Source: Jonesia denitrificans DSM 20603 (GTDB lineage: Bacteria > Actinomycetota > Actinomycetes > Actinomycetales > Cellulomonadaceae). From it: a DNA stretch of 64,000 bases. The notes under the pieces are model-generated. The model was not told where the DNA came from and searched no databases. It worked only from the letters and a program-made list of their open reading frames with translations. A program made the translations under genes and the position numbers. Below, in pieces: positions 43,700-53,799 of the stretch. The DNA lies in contig NC_013174.1 in assembly GCF_000024065.1 (NCBI RefSeq), positions 2,108,001-2,172,000 of the forward strand, given 5' to 3'. The first letter of the stretch is position 1. Every line of letters begins with the position of its first letter.

Positions 43700-43726
43700 T
43701 CAATGACCACCCACCTGAGCCGATGA
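43700..43726 (+). promoter_or_regulatory. Sigma-28 (FliA/SigD/WhiG-type) promoter
   Basis: TCAA (43700-43703), exactly 15 bases, then GCCGATGA (43719-43726). The flagellar/chemotaxis consensus is TAAA-N15-GCCGATAA, so 10 of 12 positions match with ideal spacing. It lies 39 bases upstream of the sugar-binding lipoprotein and chemoreceptor pair, and AGGAGAGA precedes that start. Functional fit and sequence agree. Confidence 0.72.
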
Positions 43727-43765
43727 GGACGGGGAAAGCCCCACCCCACCAGCTCAGGAGAGACC

Positions 43766-44860
43766 ATGTTCAAACGGCTCCTCGCGGCACTGACCAGTGT
43801 CGCGTTGCTTGCCGTGGTCGCAGCGTGCAGCACAGCTGACGGCGCGGCCACCACTGCCCGACAAAAAGCCGGCGTTGCGATGCCCACGCAGTTACTCGAG
43901 CGGTGGATCCGCGATAGCCAAGAAGTTGAGGCACAGCTCGAAGCGCTAGGTTACGACGTCACGCTGCTCTACGCCGACGATGATGTTCCACTTCAGGTGC
44001 AGCAGGTGGGTCAACTCATTGACGAGGGGGTTGAACTCCTCATTATTGGGGCAGTGGATGGCACCGCCCTCAAAGACGAACTCGCACGTGCGAAGGCCGC
44101 AGGGATTCCTGTCATTGCCTATGACCGCCTCATCCGCGACTCAGACGCAGTCGACTACTACGCAACGTTCGACAACTACCAAGTTGGGGTGTTGCAGGGC
44201 ACTCACCTCCTTCAAGAGCTTGGTGTCCTTGACTCCAATGGGACTCCCACAAACACCGCAGACACGTTCGCAATTGAGATTTTTGCTGGCTCCCCTGACG
44301 ACAACAACGCCACTGTGTTCTACACCGCAGCAATGAGTGTTCTGCAGCCCTACATTGATGCTGGAACTCTCGTTGTCCCATCGGGCGAAACTGCCTTCGA
44401 AGCAGTTGCTACAGCCGCCTGGGACAACAACACCGCTGGCGAACGCATGGCGTCCTTGTTGTCATCCAACGACACACCATTAGATGCAGTTCTCTCACCG
44501 AACGATGGGATCGCTCGCGCTGTCCTCGAACAGTCAAAGAGCGCCGGGTATGGAACATCCTCACAACCCCTTCCTGTGGTCACTGGTCAAGACGCTGAAG
44601 TTGACTCAGTGAAATCATTGGTCGCAGGCGAGCAAGCATCCACAATCTACAAGGACACCCGCCAACTTGCTGAGGTTGCCGTTCTGATGGGTCACTACCT
44701 CCTCCAAGGGAAACAACCTGAGGTCAACGACACGACCTCCTACGACAACGGAACAAAGGTTGTCCCCTCGTATCTTCTGCCACCTCGACTTGTCACTGTC
44801 GATAACTACCGTGAGTCGCTCATTGAAACCGGCTACCTTTCCGAGGACGAACTGTCATGA
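43766..44860 (+). CDS. Sugar-binding lipoprotein (ChvE/XylF-like) coupled to a chemoreceptor
   Basis: 364 residues. Signal and lipobox VVAACST (Cys about 21) anchor it outside the membrane. The fold is the periplasmic-binding-protein type I seen in ChvE/Xyl[101 protein letters not shown] and [19 protein letters not shown]. Ligands of such proteins are aldose monosaccharides. Its stop overlaps the chemoreceptor start (ATGA) and no permease or ATPase follows, so it probably senses sugar for chemotaxis instead of importing it. A sigma-28-like promoter precedes it. Confidence 0.88.
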   Translation: MFKRLLAALTSVALLAVVAACSTADGAATTARQKAGVAMPTQLLERWIRDSQEVEAQLEALGYDVTLLYADDDVPLQVQQVGQLIDEGVELLIIGAVDGTALKDELARAKAAGIPVIAYDRLIRDSDAVDYYATFDNYQVGVLQGTHLLQELGVLDSNGTPTNTADTFAIEIFAGSPDDNNATVFYTAAMSVLQPYIDAGTLVVPSGETAFEAVATAAWDNNTAGERMASLLSSNDTPLDAVLSPNDGIARAVLEQSKSAGYGTSSQPLPVVTGQDAEVDSVKSLVAGEQASTIYKDTRQLAEVAVLMGHYLLQGKQPEVNDTTSYDNGTKVVPSYLLPPRLVTVDNYRESLIETGYLSEDELS

Positions 44861-46464
44861 CACAACAATCCACACTGAAACGCTCGTGGTTCTGGGACCG
44901 TTCGGTTCGCTTCAAAATCCTGTCCACTGTGGTAGTCATGTCGGTGCTGTTCGCTGGTGTGGGTGGCGCTGGTGGTGTCGTCTTGTGGCGTGCCGGAAAC
45001 AACCTCACCGAGGTAAACAAGCTCACCGGCGAGTTGCAGTCCAACCTCAACGAGTTGCGCACTTTGCAAACCAAATCGCACCTCCTTATTCGTCGTGCTG
45101 CAGTGGAAAACAACCCTCAGGTTCGCCAGCAGTTACTCACCTCGCTGACGTGGACTGACACCTCAGTGGCTGAGCTCATTGCTGACGTCAACACCTTCCC
45201 CCAATCGGACACCCCACAGTGGGATGACTTCATCTCCCGGTGGGAGTCATGGGTAACCTACCGTGACGCAACCCTCGTCCCGTTGGCGGAAGCCGGTGAC
45301 CAACCTGGTTTCACTGCTGCAGTCAACGACCACACCGCTGGCGACCCGGAACAGGCCGGCCGTGTCTTGGAAATCGCCAAGGGACAAATTGACCGGCAAG
45401 TCCAAGAGATCATGGACAAAGCCCGCACCGAAATTTCCATCACGATCATCGCGCTTCTTGTCGCATTCATCGTGGCTGTGGGTCTTGGTGGGTTCATCGC
45501 CCTTGCTGTGACCCGACGCATCTCCCGTGACCTGTCCGCTGTGGTGACATCAGCAGAAGCACTGGCCCAAGGTGACCTGACCCACACTGTGCAGCAGACG
45601 TCCAAGGACGAGATTGGACAAATGGTTGCTGCGTTCAGTACAGCGCAAACCCAATTGCGCTCTGTGATTGGGTCGGTCGTGGACACCGCAGGAACAGTGA
45701 CGAACGCCTCCGAACACATCTCTGCCTCCAACAGCCAAGTGGCGTCCAGTGCGGAAGAAACCTCCACCCAAGCAACAGTTGTGGCTGCTGCCGCCGAAGA
45801 AGTGAACCGCAATGTGCAAACTGTAGCTGCAGGCGCCGAGGAGATGGAAGCATCAATCCGGGAAATCTCCGCCAACGCCGCTGAAGCTGCTCGTGTGGCA
45901 GGGAACGCGGTGAAAGTATCCCAAACGACAGCAGACACCATCGAAGCGCTCGGTGCATCCAGCCAAGAAATTTCCGTGGTAGTCAAAACGATCACATCCA
46001 TCGCCGAGCAAACAAACCTGCTTGCACTGAACGCAACTATTGAAGCGGCCCGTGCCGGTGATGCGGGTAAGGGCTTCGCTGTGGTCGCCTCCGAGGTCAA
46101 AGACCTCGCCGGTGAATCTGCCCGGGCAGCAGAAGACGTTGCCCGTCGAATCGAACAAGTTCAACAGCAAACCGGGCATGCAGTTGCCGCGATCTCAGAA
46201 ATTTCCGAGATCATTGCCTCCATCAACGACTACCAGATGACGATTGCATCGGCTGTTGAGGAGCAAACCGCCACGACCAACGAGATGTCCCGCTCGGTGG
46301 GTGAGGCCGCACAAGGGTCGCACGAAATCGCAGCGAACATTGATGGGGTCGCGCAAGCTGCGGACCAGTCCGCAGCAACTGTTGTGGAACTATCGAACAC
46401 GGTGCAGGAACTCTCTATCGCAGCAACACGCCTGCGTAAAGAAATGGAACAGTTCACCGTCTAG
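44857..46464 (+). CDS. Methyl-accepting chemotaxis protein
   Basis: 535-residue membrane chemoreceptor. TM1 (about 22-44), a helical extracellular sensor of about 145 residues (four-helix-bundle type, rich in Leu/Asn/Glu), TM2 (about 190-213), a HAMP domain ([22 protein letters not shown]), then a long coiled-coil signalling domain whose tip reads [34 protein letters not shown], the CheA/CheW contact. Glu/Gln pairs along the helices are candidate methylation sites. It has no CheR-tethering pentapeptide. It overlaps the sugar-binding lipoprotein gene by 4 bases, so it likely reads the occupancy of that protein through its outer domain. It implies che and flagellar genes elsewhere. Confidence 0.95.
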   Translation: MTQQSTLKRSWFWDRSVRFKILSTVVVMSVLFAGVGGAGGVVLWRAGNNLTEVNKLTGELQSNLNELRTLQTKSHLLIRRAAVENNPQVRQQLLTSLTWTDTSVAELIADVNTFPQSDTPQWDDFISRWESWVTYRDATLVPLAEAGDQPGFTAAVNDHTAGDPEQAGRVLEIAKGQIDRQVQEIMDKARTEISITIIALLVAFIVAVGLGGFIALAVTRRISRDLSAVVTSAEALAQGDLTHTVQQTSKDEIGQMVAAFSTAQTQLRSVIGSVVDTAGTVTNASEHISASNSQVASSAEETSTQATVVAAAAEEVNRNVQTVAAGAEEMEASIREISANAAEAARVAGNAVKVSQTTADTIEALGASSQEISVVVKTITSIAEQTNLLALNATIEAARAGDAGKGFAVVASEVKDLAGESARAAEDVARRIEQVQQQTGHAVAAISEISEIIASINDYQMTIASAVEEQTATTNEMSRSVGEAAQGSHEIAANIDGVAQAADQSAATVVELSNTVQELSIAATRLRKEMEQFTV

Positions 46465-46474
46465 CACAGCCGAT

Positions 46475-46515
46475 GGGTGGGGCGGGGAAGCACTCGGTGC
46501 TTCCCCGCCCCACCC
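46475..46515. terminator. Strong bidirectional hairpin between the chemoreceptor and ABC exporter genes
   Basis: A 19-bp perfect GC-rich stem (46475-46493 with 46497-46515) with a TCG loop, between two convergent genes (stops at 46464 and 46535). Confidence 0.85.
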
Positions 46516-46534
46516 GTATGTTCTGGACAACTGA

Positions 46535-48304
46535 TCAGCGTTGCATCGCCGCGTACTCTCCGTGCGCATCGAGAAGCTCACGGTGCGACCCGGTTTCCAC
46601 GATCTGGCCGTCACGCATGACAACAATCCGATCCGCCCCGCGAATAGTGGACAGTCGATGCGCCACAACGAAGGTGGTTCGGCCCGCCATGAGACGTTCC
46701 AGGGCCTGCTGGACGAGTCGTTCGGATTCGTTATCCAGCGCGGAGGTTGCTTCATCAAGGATGAGGATACGCGGGTTACGGATGAGGGCTCGGGCAATAG
46801 CGAGGCGCTGGCGTTGACCACCCGAGAGGCGAGCACCACGTTCCCCAATGACGGCGTGGAGGCCCCCCATCTCAGTCACGAACCCCGCAGCATTCGCGGA
46901 TCGTAAAGCGTCCCACACCTGCTCATCACTGAGGTCGTGCGATCCGTAGGTGACGTTGTCGCGGACACTTCCCTCAAACAACAAAGATTCTTGAGGCACA
47001 ACAGCCATGAAGCGACGGTAACTGCGCAAATCAATGTCGCTGACACTGTTCCCATCAATGCGAATGGTGCCAGACGTCGGGGCAAGGAACCCAATCACCA
47101 TGTTCAAGATGGTTGACTTCCCAGACCCTGACGGCCCCACAAATGCCACTGTTTCACCGGAGCGAACGTCCAGGGTCACGTCCTGGAGTGCGGGGGCGTC
47201 AGCGTCGTCGTACTGGAAAGTCACGTTCTCAAAGGACACTGCCCCGGCCACACTGTCCACGGTGCGTTTACCTTCGTTGCGTTCCAGTTCGTCAGCCACA
47301 AGGACTTCCCCCATGGAACGCACCGACTCCAGCCCTTTCGCGATCATCGGGGTCAACGTGAGCAACACTGTGACTGACCCAGTCAGTTGCATGAAGTAGG
47401 TGGACAACATGACGACGTCCCCAGCACTGACACCAAATAAGCCCGTGTATGCCGCATAGGCGGCACCCACCAGGCAGGCAACAGACAACAACTGGAACGT
47501 GATCCATGCCAGTGCTCCGAACCGGCCATTAAACACATCGAGTCGGATACCTGCTTCTCGCACAGAGACCAACGTCGAGTCGAGGCGGTCCAGTTCACGG
47601 CGTTCCAACGCATGCGCACGAGTGATGGGGATGAGGTGGGTCATCTCAGACACACGGGCAGACATAGATTCAATGTGGTGACGAAAAGCCCGGTTACGGG
47701 CAGACATGCGTTTGCGCATCGCCACAATAAGGACAGCCGATGCGGGCACCGCCAACAAGAAAATAGGCAGGAATTCTGGGGTTCGGATCCCGGTGATGAT
47801 GAGCGCTCCCAGCATCGTGGTGACCGCACCCATTGCAGAATCAAAGGTTTGGCGCGTGGACTCCACCACGTTCTCCACGTCACGCACAATCTTGGCTTGC
47901 AACACGCCAGCACTCATCCGCCGGTGGTAGCCAATGGACAACTCCTGCAACCGGCGTGCCAATGCCATCCGCAACCCCGACTCAACGTTGCGCACAGACA
48001 GCGACAAAGCCTTGATATACAGGATCGACACGGGAAGGTTTTGCGCGATAATCACGACCAGCACAGCAGTGGCGACCCACAGTTCACGCAATGGACGTTG
48101 CTCCACCACAATGTCAATGATCATGGCGGTGAGCAGCGGCATCACCCACACCGGTGAGTGTTTGAACGCGTACGCAACAGCAGCGCCAGTCAGTTTGGCC
48201 CGTTCAGGGCGAAACAATCGCACCAGGGTGCGCATTGGCCGGTTTGGGTCGTACCACTCATCAAGGGGTGGCATAGGGCGTGGGGGGCGTGGAGCACGAG
48301 GCAT
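46535..48304 (-). CDS. ABC exporter, fused membrane and ATPase domains (MsbA/LmrA type)
   Basis: 589 residues from ATG 48304, preceded by GGGGGTC. After a Pro-rich cytoplasmic start come six membrane helices (about 35-300), then the ATPase: Walker A GPSGSGKSTI, Q-loop VPQESLLFEGSVRDNVTYG, signature LSGGQRQRLAIARAL, Walker B ILILDEATSALD, switch VAHRLSTI. A half-transporter that should homodimerise, as no partner gene is adjacent. Lipids or drugs are typical substrates; the actual one is unknown. Both motor sites look intact. Confidence 0.92.
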   Translation of the reverse strand: MPRAPRPPRPMPPLDEWYDPNRPMRTLVRLFRPERAKLTGAAVAYAFKHSPVWVMPLLTAMIIDIVVEQRPLRELWVATAVLVVIIAQNLPVSILYIKALSLSVRNVESGLRMALARRLQELSIGYHRRMSAGVLQAKIVRDVENVVESTRQTFDSAMGAVTTMLGALIITGIRTPEFLPIFLLAVPASAVLIVAMRKRMSARNRAFRHHIESMSARVSEMTHLIPITRAHALERRELDRLDSTLVSVREAGIRLDVFNGRFGALAWITFQLLSVACLVGAAYAAYTGLFGVSAGDVVMLSTYFMQLTGSVTVLLTLTPMIAKGLESVRSMGEVLVADELERNEGKRTVDSVAGAVSFENVTFQYDDADAPALQDVTLDVRSGETVAFVGPSGSGKSTILNMVIGFLAPTSGTIRIDGNSVSDIDLRSYRRFMAVVPQESLLFEGSVRDNVTYGSHDLSDEQVWDALRSANAAGFVTEMGGLHAVIGERGARLSGGQRQRLAIARALIRNPRILILDEATSALDNESERLVQQALERLMAGRTTFVVAHRLSTIRGADRIVVMRDGQIVETGSHRELLDAHGEYAAMQR

Positions 48305-48349
48305 GACCCCCATTATCCCGCCCATCAAATCGATTCGACAACGGGTTTA

Positions 48350-49186
48350 TCAGGATTTTTCTGCGATCAATCCCTCATACAATTCCCGCCGCGACACCCC
48401 CGTCTCCTTCGCCACTGCACTTGCCGCGTCCTTGGTGCGTTCACCAGCAGCCACCCGCTCCCGGGCGACAGCCAACGCATCGTCAAATGACACCTGCCCA
48501 CCCTTCTCCGCCCCGGCCACCACAAGGACAATCTCACCTTTGAACCGATCCTGCGCTGCCCGACTTGCCAACTCACCCAACGGGGCCCGCACCACTTCTT
48601 CGTACGTTTTGGTCAACTCCCGGCACAACGCCGCCCGCCTCGTGGGGCCAAATGCGGCAGCCGCATCGTCAAGCGAGGCAGCAACCCGGTGAGTCGCTTC
48701 AAAAAACACCATGGTTCGCTGCTCAGCGGCAAGCGCCGCGAACGTTTTCCGGCGCTCCGCAGGTTTTCGCGGCACAAACCCCTCAAAGGTGAACCGGTCT
48801 GTGGGTAGCCCCGCCACCGCGAGCGCGGTCACCACTGCTGAGGGTCCAGGTACCGCGGTCACCACGATGCCGCGTTCCAGGGCCCGCTCGACAATGCGAT
48901 AACCGGGGTCTGACACAACAGGCATTCCGGCGTCGGTGACAACAACAACGTCCAGGCCGCTGTCCACATGGTCAAGGAGTTGGTCGGCGGTGTGGGTTTC
49001 GTTGTGTTCGTGGTGGGCTACCACTGTCCCGGTGACGGTCAGACCAAGACGAGTGGTGAGGTCACGGAGTTTTCGGGTGTCTTCGGCGGCGATCACGGGT
49101 GCGGTGGCAAGGAGTTCACGCAGGCGCGGTGAGGCGTCGTCGGTGTTGCCGATAGGTGTGGCTGCGAGAATGAGGCGTGCGGTCAT
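48350..49186 (-). CDS. rsmI: 16S rRNA 2'-O-ribose C1402 methyltransferase RsmI
   Basis: 278-residue SAM-dependent enzyme modifying the decoding centre. Motifs: LILAATPIGNTDDASPR at the start, AAEDTRKLRDL, VVVVTDAGMPVVSDPGYR, VTAVPGPSAVVTALAVAGLP and FEGFVPRKPAERR. The C-terminal helix-rich tail (KDAASAVAKETGVSRRELYEG) is typical of RsmI. Divergent from pmt, an arrangement conserved in Actinomycetota. Confidence 0.95.
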   Translation of the reverse strand: MTARLILAATPIGNTDDASPRLRELLATAPVIAAEDTRKLRDLTTRLGLTVTGTVVAHHEHNETHTADQLLDHVDSGLDVVVVTDAGMPVVSDPGYRIVERALERGIVVTAVPGPSAVVTALAVAGLPTDRFTFEGFVPRKPAERRKTFAALAAEQRTMVFFEATHRVAASLDDAAAAFGPTRRAALCRELTKTYEEVVRAPLGELASRAAQDRFKGEIVLVVAGAEKGGQVSFDDALAVARERVAAGERTKDAASAVAKETGVSRRELYEGLIAEKS

Positions 49187-49273
49187 GGCTCTACTGTGCC
49201 ACGGTGTGGATCGATGTCGGGTACTGGACTCCCCGTCGTGGTTGGGGTGTCTTCCCCCTCACTTTCCCATACC

Positions 49274-51148
49274 ATGGCACTCGTGGACGATTCACGCATT
49301 GCTTCCTCGACACCGCAGTCGCGAGGCCCGTACCCTGCCGGCTCCCCCTCCGGTGGGTTCGATGATGGTGGGTATCCGCCACCGCGCCCACGCTCAACTC
49401 AGGATGCACCCTCAGCGCGGACCCCGGTGATGCCTGATGATGACGTGAATCAGTCGGCTTTGTCCCCGGATGTGGCACCCGCTTCTGTGCCGGCTTCTTC
49501 TGAGAAGTCCCCGAGTGTGGAGCCTGCTTCTGAGGCGAGCATTTCGGTTGTGGATACCGTGGGTGAGGAATGGCGGCAGGCTCGTTTGTCACTGTTTTCT
49601 CCGCGGGAGTTATCGCTGTCGTCGTTGTCTCCTGGTGCACGCCTGTGGGGGTGGTTGGGTCCACTCCTCGTCGCGATTGTTGCCGGGGTGGCACGGTTTG
49701 TTCGGCTTGGCACTCCCCCGTCCTTGGTTTTTGACGAAACGTATTACGTCAAGGGCGCATTCACCCTGCGGATGTTCGGGGTGGAGCGAGACTGGCCCAA
49801 AGAGATTGATGAGTCGTGGAACGCGGGCATGCGGGACATGTTCTTACCGGACGCGGATTATGTGGTGCACCCACCGTTAGGTAAGTGGATGATCGCAGCT
49901 GGGATGTTTGATTCCTCGAACGCGTTCTTTTGGCGGTTGTCCGCTGCTGTGGTGGGAACGATCGCGGTGTTTGTCGTGGCACGCATTGTGCGGCGGATGG
50001 TGGGGTCGACGGGGTGGGGGATGGTCGCTGGCGGTTTGTTCGCCATTGATGGGGTTGCCATTGTGCATGCCCGCACCGGACTGTTGGACTCGTTTCTCAT
50101 GTTTTTTGTGGTCGTGGCGTTGGCGTTCCTTGTCCATGACCGGTGGTTACGGCGGGAACGGTTGGCACGCATGGTTGCTGGTACCGATGACCGCGCTCTT
50201 GCCGCCTGGGGTGGTGCTGGTCCGTGGTTGGGGTGGTCACGGTGGCGCTGGGCTGCGGCTCTTACGTTGGGGTTGGCGTGCGGTGTGAAGTGGTCAGGCC
50301 TATATTTTGTGGCCGTGTTCTGCGTGATGATTGTGTTGTGGGACGCGGGTGCCCGCCGTTCGGTGGGGATCACACGGTGGTGGTGGGGAGCCATCGTTCG
50401 AGATGGTATTCCTGCCGCCTTGGTCATGTTACCGACCGTTGTTGTGGGTTACCTGCTGTCGTGGTCAGCGTGGTTTGCCAACACATCTTCGTATAACCGG
50501 TTGTGGCATGAGGCGAACCCTTCCTCATTGCCGGATTGGGTGCCGGGCCCGGTGGCGGCGGTGTGGGATGTGGGGCGTTCGTTCGTGCATTACCACCAGT
50601 CCATGCTCACGTTCCACACAGGGTTGTCGTCAGAGCACCGGTATGAGGCGCCTGCGTGGGGGTGGCTTCTCCAGTTACGTCCCACCTCGTTTTTTTGGGA
50701 ACGTTTTGATGAGTCAGTCTCGTGCGGCGGAGATGAGTGTGTTGCTGCGGTGACGTCGGTGGGGAACCCGCTGATCTGGTGGCTTGGTGCGGCCTCTTTT
50801 GTGGTGTGTTTGTGGTGGCTGGTGCGCCGAGGTGATTGGCGCGCTGGTGTGGTTGTTGCTGGGTTTCTTGCCGGGTGGGTTCCGTGGTTGTTTTTCCCTG
50901 AGCGCACCATATTCACGTTCTATGTCATTGCGTTTGCGCCGTTTGTATACATTGGGGTGGCCTATGTGGCGTTCCGGTGGTGGACGTGGTCCACCACGGA
51001 GCGTGCGCACGCCTGGGTGCGACCGGTTATCGTGTTCATCGGGGTTCTTGTGGTCGCATTGTCCGTGTTCTTCTACCCGGTGTGGACAGCAATTCCGGTG
51101 CCGTATGACTTCTGGCGGCTCCACATGTGGTTCCCCACCTGGATTTGA
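49274..51148 (+). CDS. pmt: Protein O-mannosyltransferase (PMT family)
   Basis: 624 residues from ATG 49274; ATG 49214 and GTG 49196 are alternatives because no ribosome site is clear. A disordered Pro/Ser/Asp-rich cytoplasmic start of about 120 residues precedes 9-11 membrane helices. The first outer loop holds VFDETYYVKGAFTL, the Asp-Glu pair being the conserved acidic catalytic motif, and HPPLGKWMIA. It transfers mannose from polyprenyl-phosphate mannose to Ser/Thr of secreted proteins. The two amylases and GH43 with Ser/Thr/Pro linkers in this window could be its substrates (inference). Confidence 0.92.
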   Translation: MALVDDSRIASSTPQSRGPYPAGSPSGGFDDGGYPPPRPRSTQDAPSARTPVMPDDDVNQSALSPDVAPASVPASSEKSPSVEPASEASISVVDTVGEEWRQARLSLFSPRELSLSSLSPGARLWGWLGPLLVAIVAGVARFVRLGTPPSLVFDETYYVKGAFTLRMFGVERDWPKEIDESWNAGMRDMFLPDADYVVHPPLGKWMIAAGMFDSSNAFFWRLSAAVVGTIAVFVVARIVRRMVGSTGWGMVAGGLFAIDGVAIVHARTGLLDSFLMFFVVVALAFLVHDRWLRRERLARMVAGTDDRALAAWGGAGPWLGWSRWRWAAALTLGLACGVKWSGLYFVAVFCVMIVLWDAGARRSVGITRWWWGAIVRDGIPAALVMLPTVVVGYLLSWSAWFANTSSYNRLWHEANPSSLPDWVPGPVAAVWDVGRSFVHYHQSMLTFHTGLSSEHRYEAPAWGWLLQLRPTSFFWERFDESVSCGGDECVAAVTSVGNPLIWWLGAASFVVCLWWLVRRGDWRAGVVVAGFLAGWVPWLFFPERTIFTFYVIAFAPFVYIGVAYVAFRWWTWSTTERAHAWVRPVIVFIGVLVVALSVFFYPVWTAIPVPYDFWRLHMWFPTWI

Positions 51149-51163
51149 GTCACACCATCACAG

Positions 51164-51196
51164 TCACCCGGTAGGGAGCGCGCTGTTACCGGGTGA
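51164..51196. terminator. Hairpin between pmt and the aldehyde dehydrogenase gene
   Basis: TCACCCGGTA (51164-51173) pairs perfectly with TACCGGGTGA (51187-51196) across a 13-base loop. It lies between convergent stops at 51148 and 51202. Confidence 0.7.
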
Positions 51197-51201
51197 TGTG
51201 T

Positions 51202-52608
51202 TCAGCGAAGAATCCTCCTCAGCCAAGACAGCTTCTCACCACTGACCGGCGGGTACACCATCCGCATGGTGTCCGGTTGCAGCGGTTTGGACACAACGGG
51301 TTTGAGGTGAGAGAACGTCTCAAAAGAGTACCGGCCATGGTACGCGCCCATTCCTGACTCTCCTACCCCACCAAAGGGCAACTGATTGGCGGCTAGGTGG
51401 CCCACCGGCAACCCAAACGTCAGTGCCCCCGAACTGGTGTCGCGAACAAACGCACGGCGCACATCGGTACGCTCAGAGAACACATACAAGGCCAACGGTT
51501 TTTCTCGCTCATTAATGGCACTCATGGCGTGAGAGGGTGAATCCACGATCACAATAGGCAGGATCGGACCAAAAATCTCCTCCCCCATGACACTGGCGTC
51601 CCAGGGGACATCCACAGCGATGACAGGGTCCATATGCCGGGTCTCGCGGTCAATGTGTTCCCCACCCAGCACGGTCACACCCCGGTCACGCAGGTCAGCC
51701 AGGTGCGCTGTCAACCGGTCGTGATGCTTGGTGTTGATGATGCGCCCATACCGACCCCCGTGGGCTGGAGACGGACCAAACATGCGGTCAATGGACGCTC
51801 GCAAGTGAACAGCGAGTTCATCCGCCACCAACCGCGGCGCCAGAATGTAATCGGGGGCAACACAGGTTTGCCCAGCATTGGTGAACTTTCCCCACACGAT
51901 ACGATCGGCTGCAACAGACAGATCCACTGAATCATCAATGTACAGTGGTGATTTCCCGCCAAGTTCCAGGGTCACTGGTGTGAGGTGTTCGGCTGCCGCC
52001 TTCATGACAATGCGCCCCACCGTGGAGTTCCCGGTGTAAAAGATGTGGTCAAAACGTTGCGCAAGAAGCTCAGTTTTCGTGTCCACACCACCTTCCACAA
52101 CACTAACGGCCACCGGATCCAGATAGCGTGGGATCAACCGGGCCATGAGGTGAGAGGACGCAGGTGCGACCTCACTGGGAGACAACACCACACAGTTGCC
52201 TGCAGCGAGCGCACCAACAGCTGGTGCCAGCAATAACTGGATGGGGTAATTCCACGGGGCCATGACAAGAACCACACCCAGCGGTTCGGCAATAACTGAT
52301 GTTGTTGCAGGCAAGAGCGCTGCAGGTGGGGCCACGTGCCGCGCTTTTGCCCACCGGCGCAGGTGCCGGCGCGTGTGGCGAATTTCTGTGAGCAGGAACG
52401 ATGTTTCTGTCAGGTACGCTTCCGCTTCGGGTTTCCCTAAGTCAGATGCGAGCGCCTCGGCGATCTCCTTCTCGTGCGAACTCACCAATTGTTCCAACGC
52501 ATCAAGTTGGCGTAACCGCCACGCTAGTGGCTTGGTTGTTCCCGCACGAAACGTGTCGCGCAGACCGTGGACGGTGCCAGCAATGTCAGAAGTGTGGGTG
52601 CTCGTCAT
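51202..52608 (-). CDS. Aldehyde dehydrogenase, class 3/fatty-aldehyde type
   Basis: 468-residue NAD(P)-dependent oxidoreductase converting aldehydes to acids. NAD fold: VLVMAPWNYPIQLLLAPAVGALAAGN, FYTGNSTVGRIVM. The catalytic base Glu is in LELGGKSPLYID and the nucleophile Cys in NAGQTCVAPDY. The C-terminal LPFGGVGESGMGAYHGRYSFETFSH stretch is characteristic of ALDH3-like enzymes. The length (about 460) also fits that class. The substrate is unknown; long-chain or aromatic aldehydes are typical. Confidence 0.92.
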   Translation of the reverse strand: MTSTHTSDIAGTVHGLRDTFRAGTTKPLAWRLRQLDALEQLVSSHEKEIAEALASDLGKPEAEAYLTETSFLLTEIRHTRRHLRRWAKARHVAPPAALLPATTSVIAEPLGVVLVMAPWNYPIQLLLAPAVGALAAGNCVVLSPSEVAPASSHLMARLIPRYLDPVAVSVVEGGVDTKTELLAQRFDHIFYTGNSTVGRIVMKAAAEHLTPVTLELGGKSPLYIDDSVDLSVAADRIVWGKFTNAGQTCVAPDYILAPRLVADELAVHLRASIDRMFGPSPAHGGRYGRIINTKHHDRLTAHLADLRDRGVTVLGGEHIDRETRHMDPVIAVDVPWDASVMGEEIFGPILPIVIVDSPSHAMSAINEREKPLALYVFSERTDVRRAFVRDTSSGALTFGLPVGHLAANQLPFGGVGESGMGAYHGRYSFETFSHLKPVVSKPLQPDTMRMVYPPVSGEKLSWLRRILR

Positions 52609-52623
52609 GCACCCTACGCTACG

Positions 52624-53799
52624 TTACACAGCGCGTCGGCGCGCGAGGATCGAATTGAGATCCACTCCCAGTGAATCTGGGCGTTCATCGTCGTGAACAG
52701 CGACCACGTGTGCTTCACGCACGGCAGCTTCGTCTGGGTCGATCTCGTTGGCGGAGTCCGCAGCGATCGCGGCGAGACGAGCTGCTGTGAGTGCTTGGAG
52801 TTCCTGGGTGATGGAGGGGGGCTCCCAGGTGGGGGCTGCCGCCTTCATGGTGTAGACAGGTGGTGGTACGGGGACAGCCTGCCATGGTGTTCCCTGCTGC
52901 GCATTATCGCGTTTGGGACCATCACTGTCGGCGGGCTGGTCCGTGGCGTTTGTCGCGTGGTGTTGGTGCTGAGATAGTTGCTCGGATGACCGATGCGCCA
53001 CGGCTGCACCCTGGTCCTCGTGCATTGGTGCTGAGCCTGCGTGGGCAGGTGAGGTAGCGGACCTGCTGGGGCGCACATCGGCAGACACGGGAGTGCCGGT
53101 GCGGTGAGTGGAGGCAACATACGCCACTTCAGTTGGGGACAACACTGACGTGGACACATCCTCGTGGCTGTGGCGTCGTGCAGAGTTGTGCTGGGCAGAA
53201 CGGGCCGCCAGTTTCGCTTCTGTGGGGGTTTGCTCTCGCCGTCGCGTCTGTCCGGTGGGGCGGGAACGTTCCCGGTTCCGGCGTTCCCAAGCACGGTCGG
53301 CGCGTTGTTGCGCGACAACTGCCCGGCGACCTAACACCATGACGGTCACGCACAACGAGGCCGGGATCAACGCAACCCACCACGGAACCGGGCTCACGGA
53401 ACCAAGCACAGCGGTGAACACCGTTACGCTCAGAAGAACGGCAACCAGTACGCCTCGTCGGCGGGCGGCAGCGGCACGCCGCGCCAGCATCGCCGTGCGA
53501 GCAGGGTCAACGGGTGTGGGGGATCCCATGCCTGCTCCTTCCAGTTCCAAAGCGGACCGTGCGTGAATGGCACGGGACATGCTATGACTCGGTACGTCAC
53601 CCGAGGGTGATCCACCGGTTGTGTGTCGAGCTGTATCGTTCACTACGGCAAGAATCCGCAGGTCTTGAGAATATCGGTCCTCAATGCGTGTGTCGCGGGC
53701 AGCGAGCCGACGCCGCATGGCGTGCGGCGCAAGATAGGCAGCCCACAGTCCGACCATAAGGACGATCACAATGACTGAGGCTGACTCCACAAGGCTCAC
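52624..53799 (-). CDS. Conserved actinobacterial membrane protein of unknown function
   Basis: 391 residues. TM1 at the N-terminus (ESASVIVIVLMVGLWAAYLAP), followed by a basic cytoplasmic stretch with two arginine-rich blocks, then two close helices (about 118-160, VLVAVLLSVTVFTAVLG and WWVALIPASLCVTVMVLG), then a long charged, probably disordered cytoplasmic tail of 230 residues (Arg/Gln/Thr-rich, ending SLGVDLNSILARRRAV). The C-terminal LGVDLNSILARRRA tail looks conserved-motif-like. It follows rimJ on the same strand, the same place as a membrane protein after moeA-rimJ in mycobacteria as I recall. Function is not known. Confidence 0.75.
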   Translation of the reverse strand: MSLVESASVIVIVLMVGLWAAYLAPHAMRRRLAARDTRIEDRYSQDLRILAVVNDTARHTTGGSPSGDVPSHSMSRAIHARSALELEGAGMGSPTPVDPARTAMLARRAAAARRRGVLVAVLLSVTVFTAVLGSVSPVPWWVALIPASLCVTVMVLGRRAVVAQQRADRAWERRNRERSRPTGQTRRREQTPTEAKLAARSAQHNSARRHSHEDVSTSVLSPTEVAYVASTHRTGTPVSADVRPSRSATSPAHAGSAPMHEDQGAAVAHRSSEQLSQHQHHATNATDQPADSDGPKRDNAQQGTPWQAVPVPPPVYTMKAAAPTWEPPSITQELQALTAARLAAIAADSANEIDPDEAAVREAHVVAVHDDERPDSLGVDLNSILARRRAV

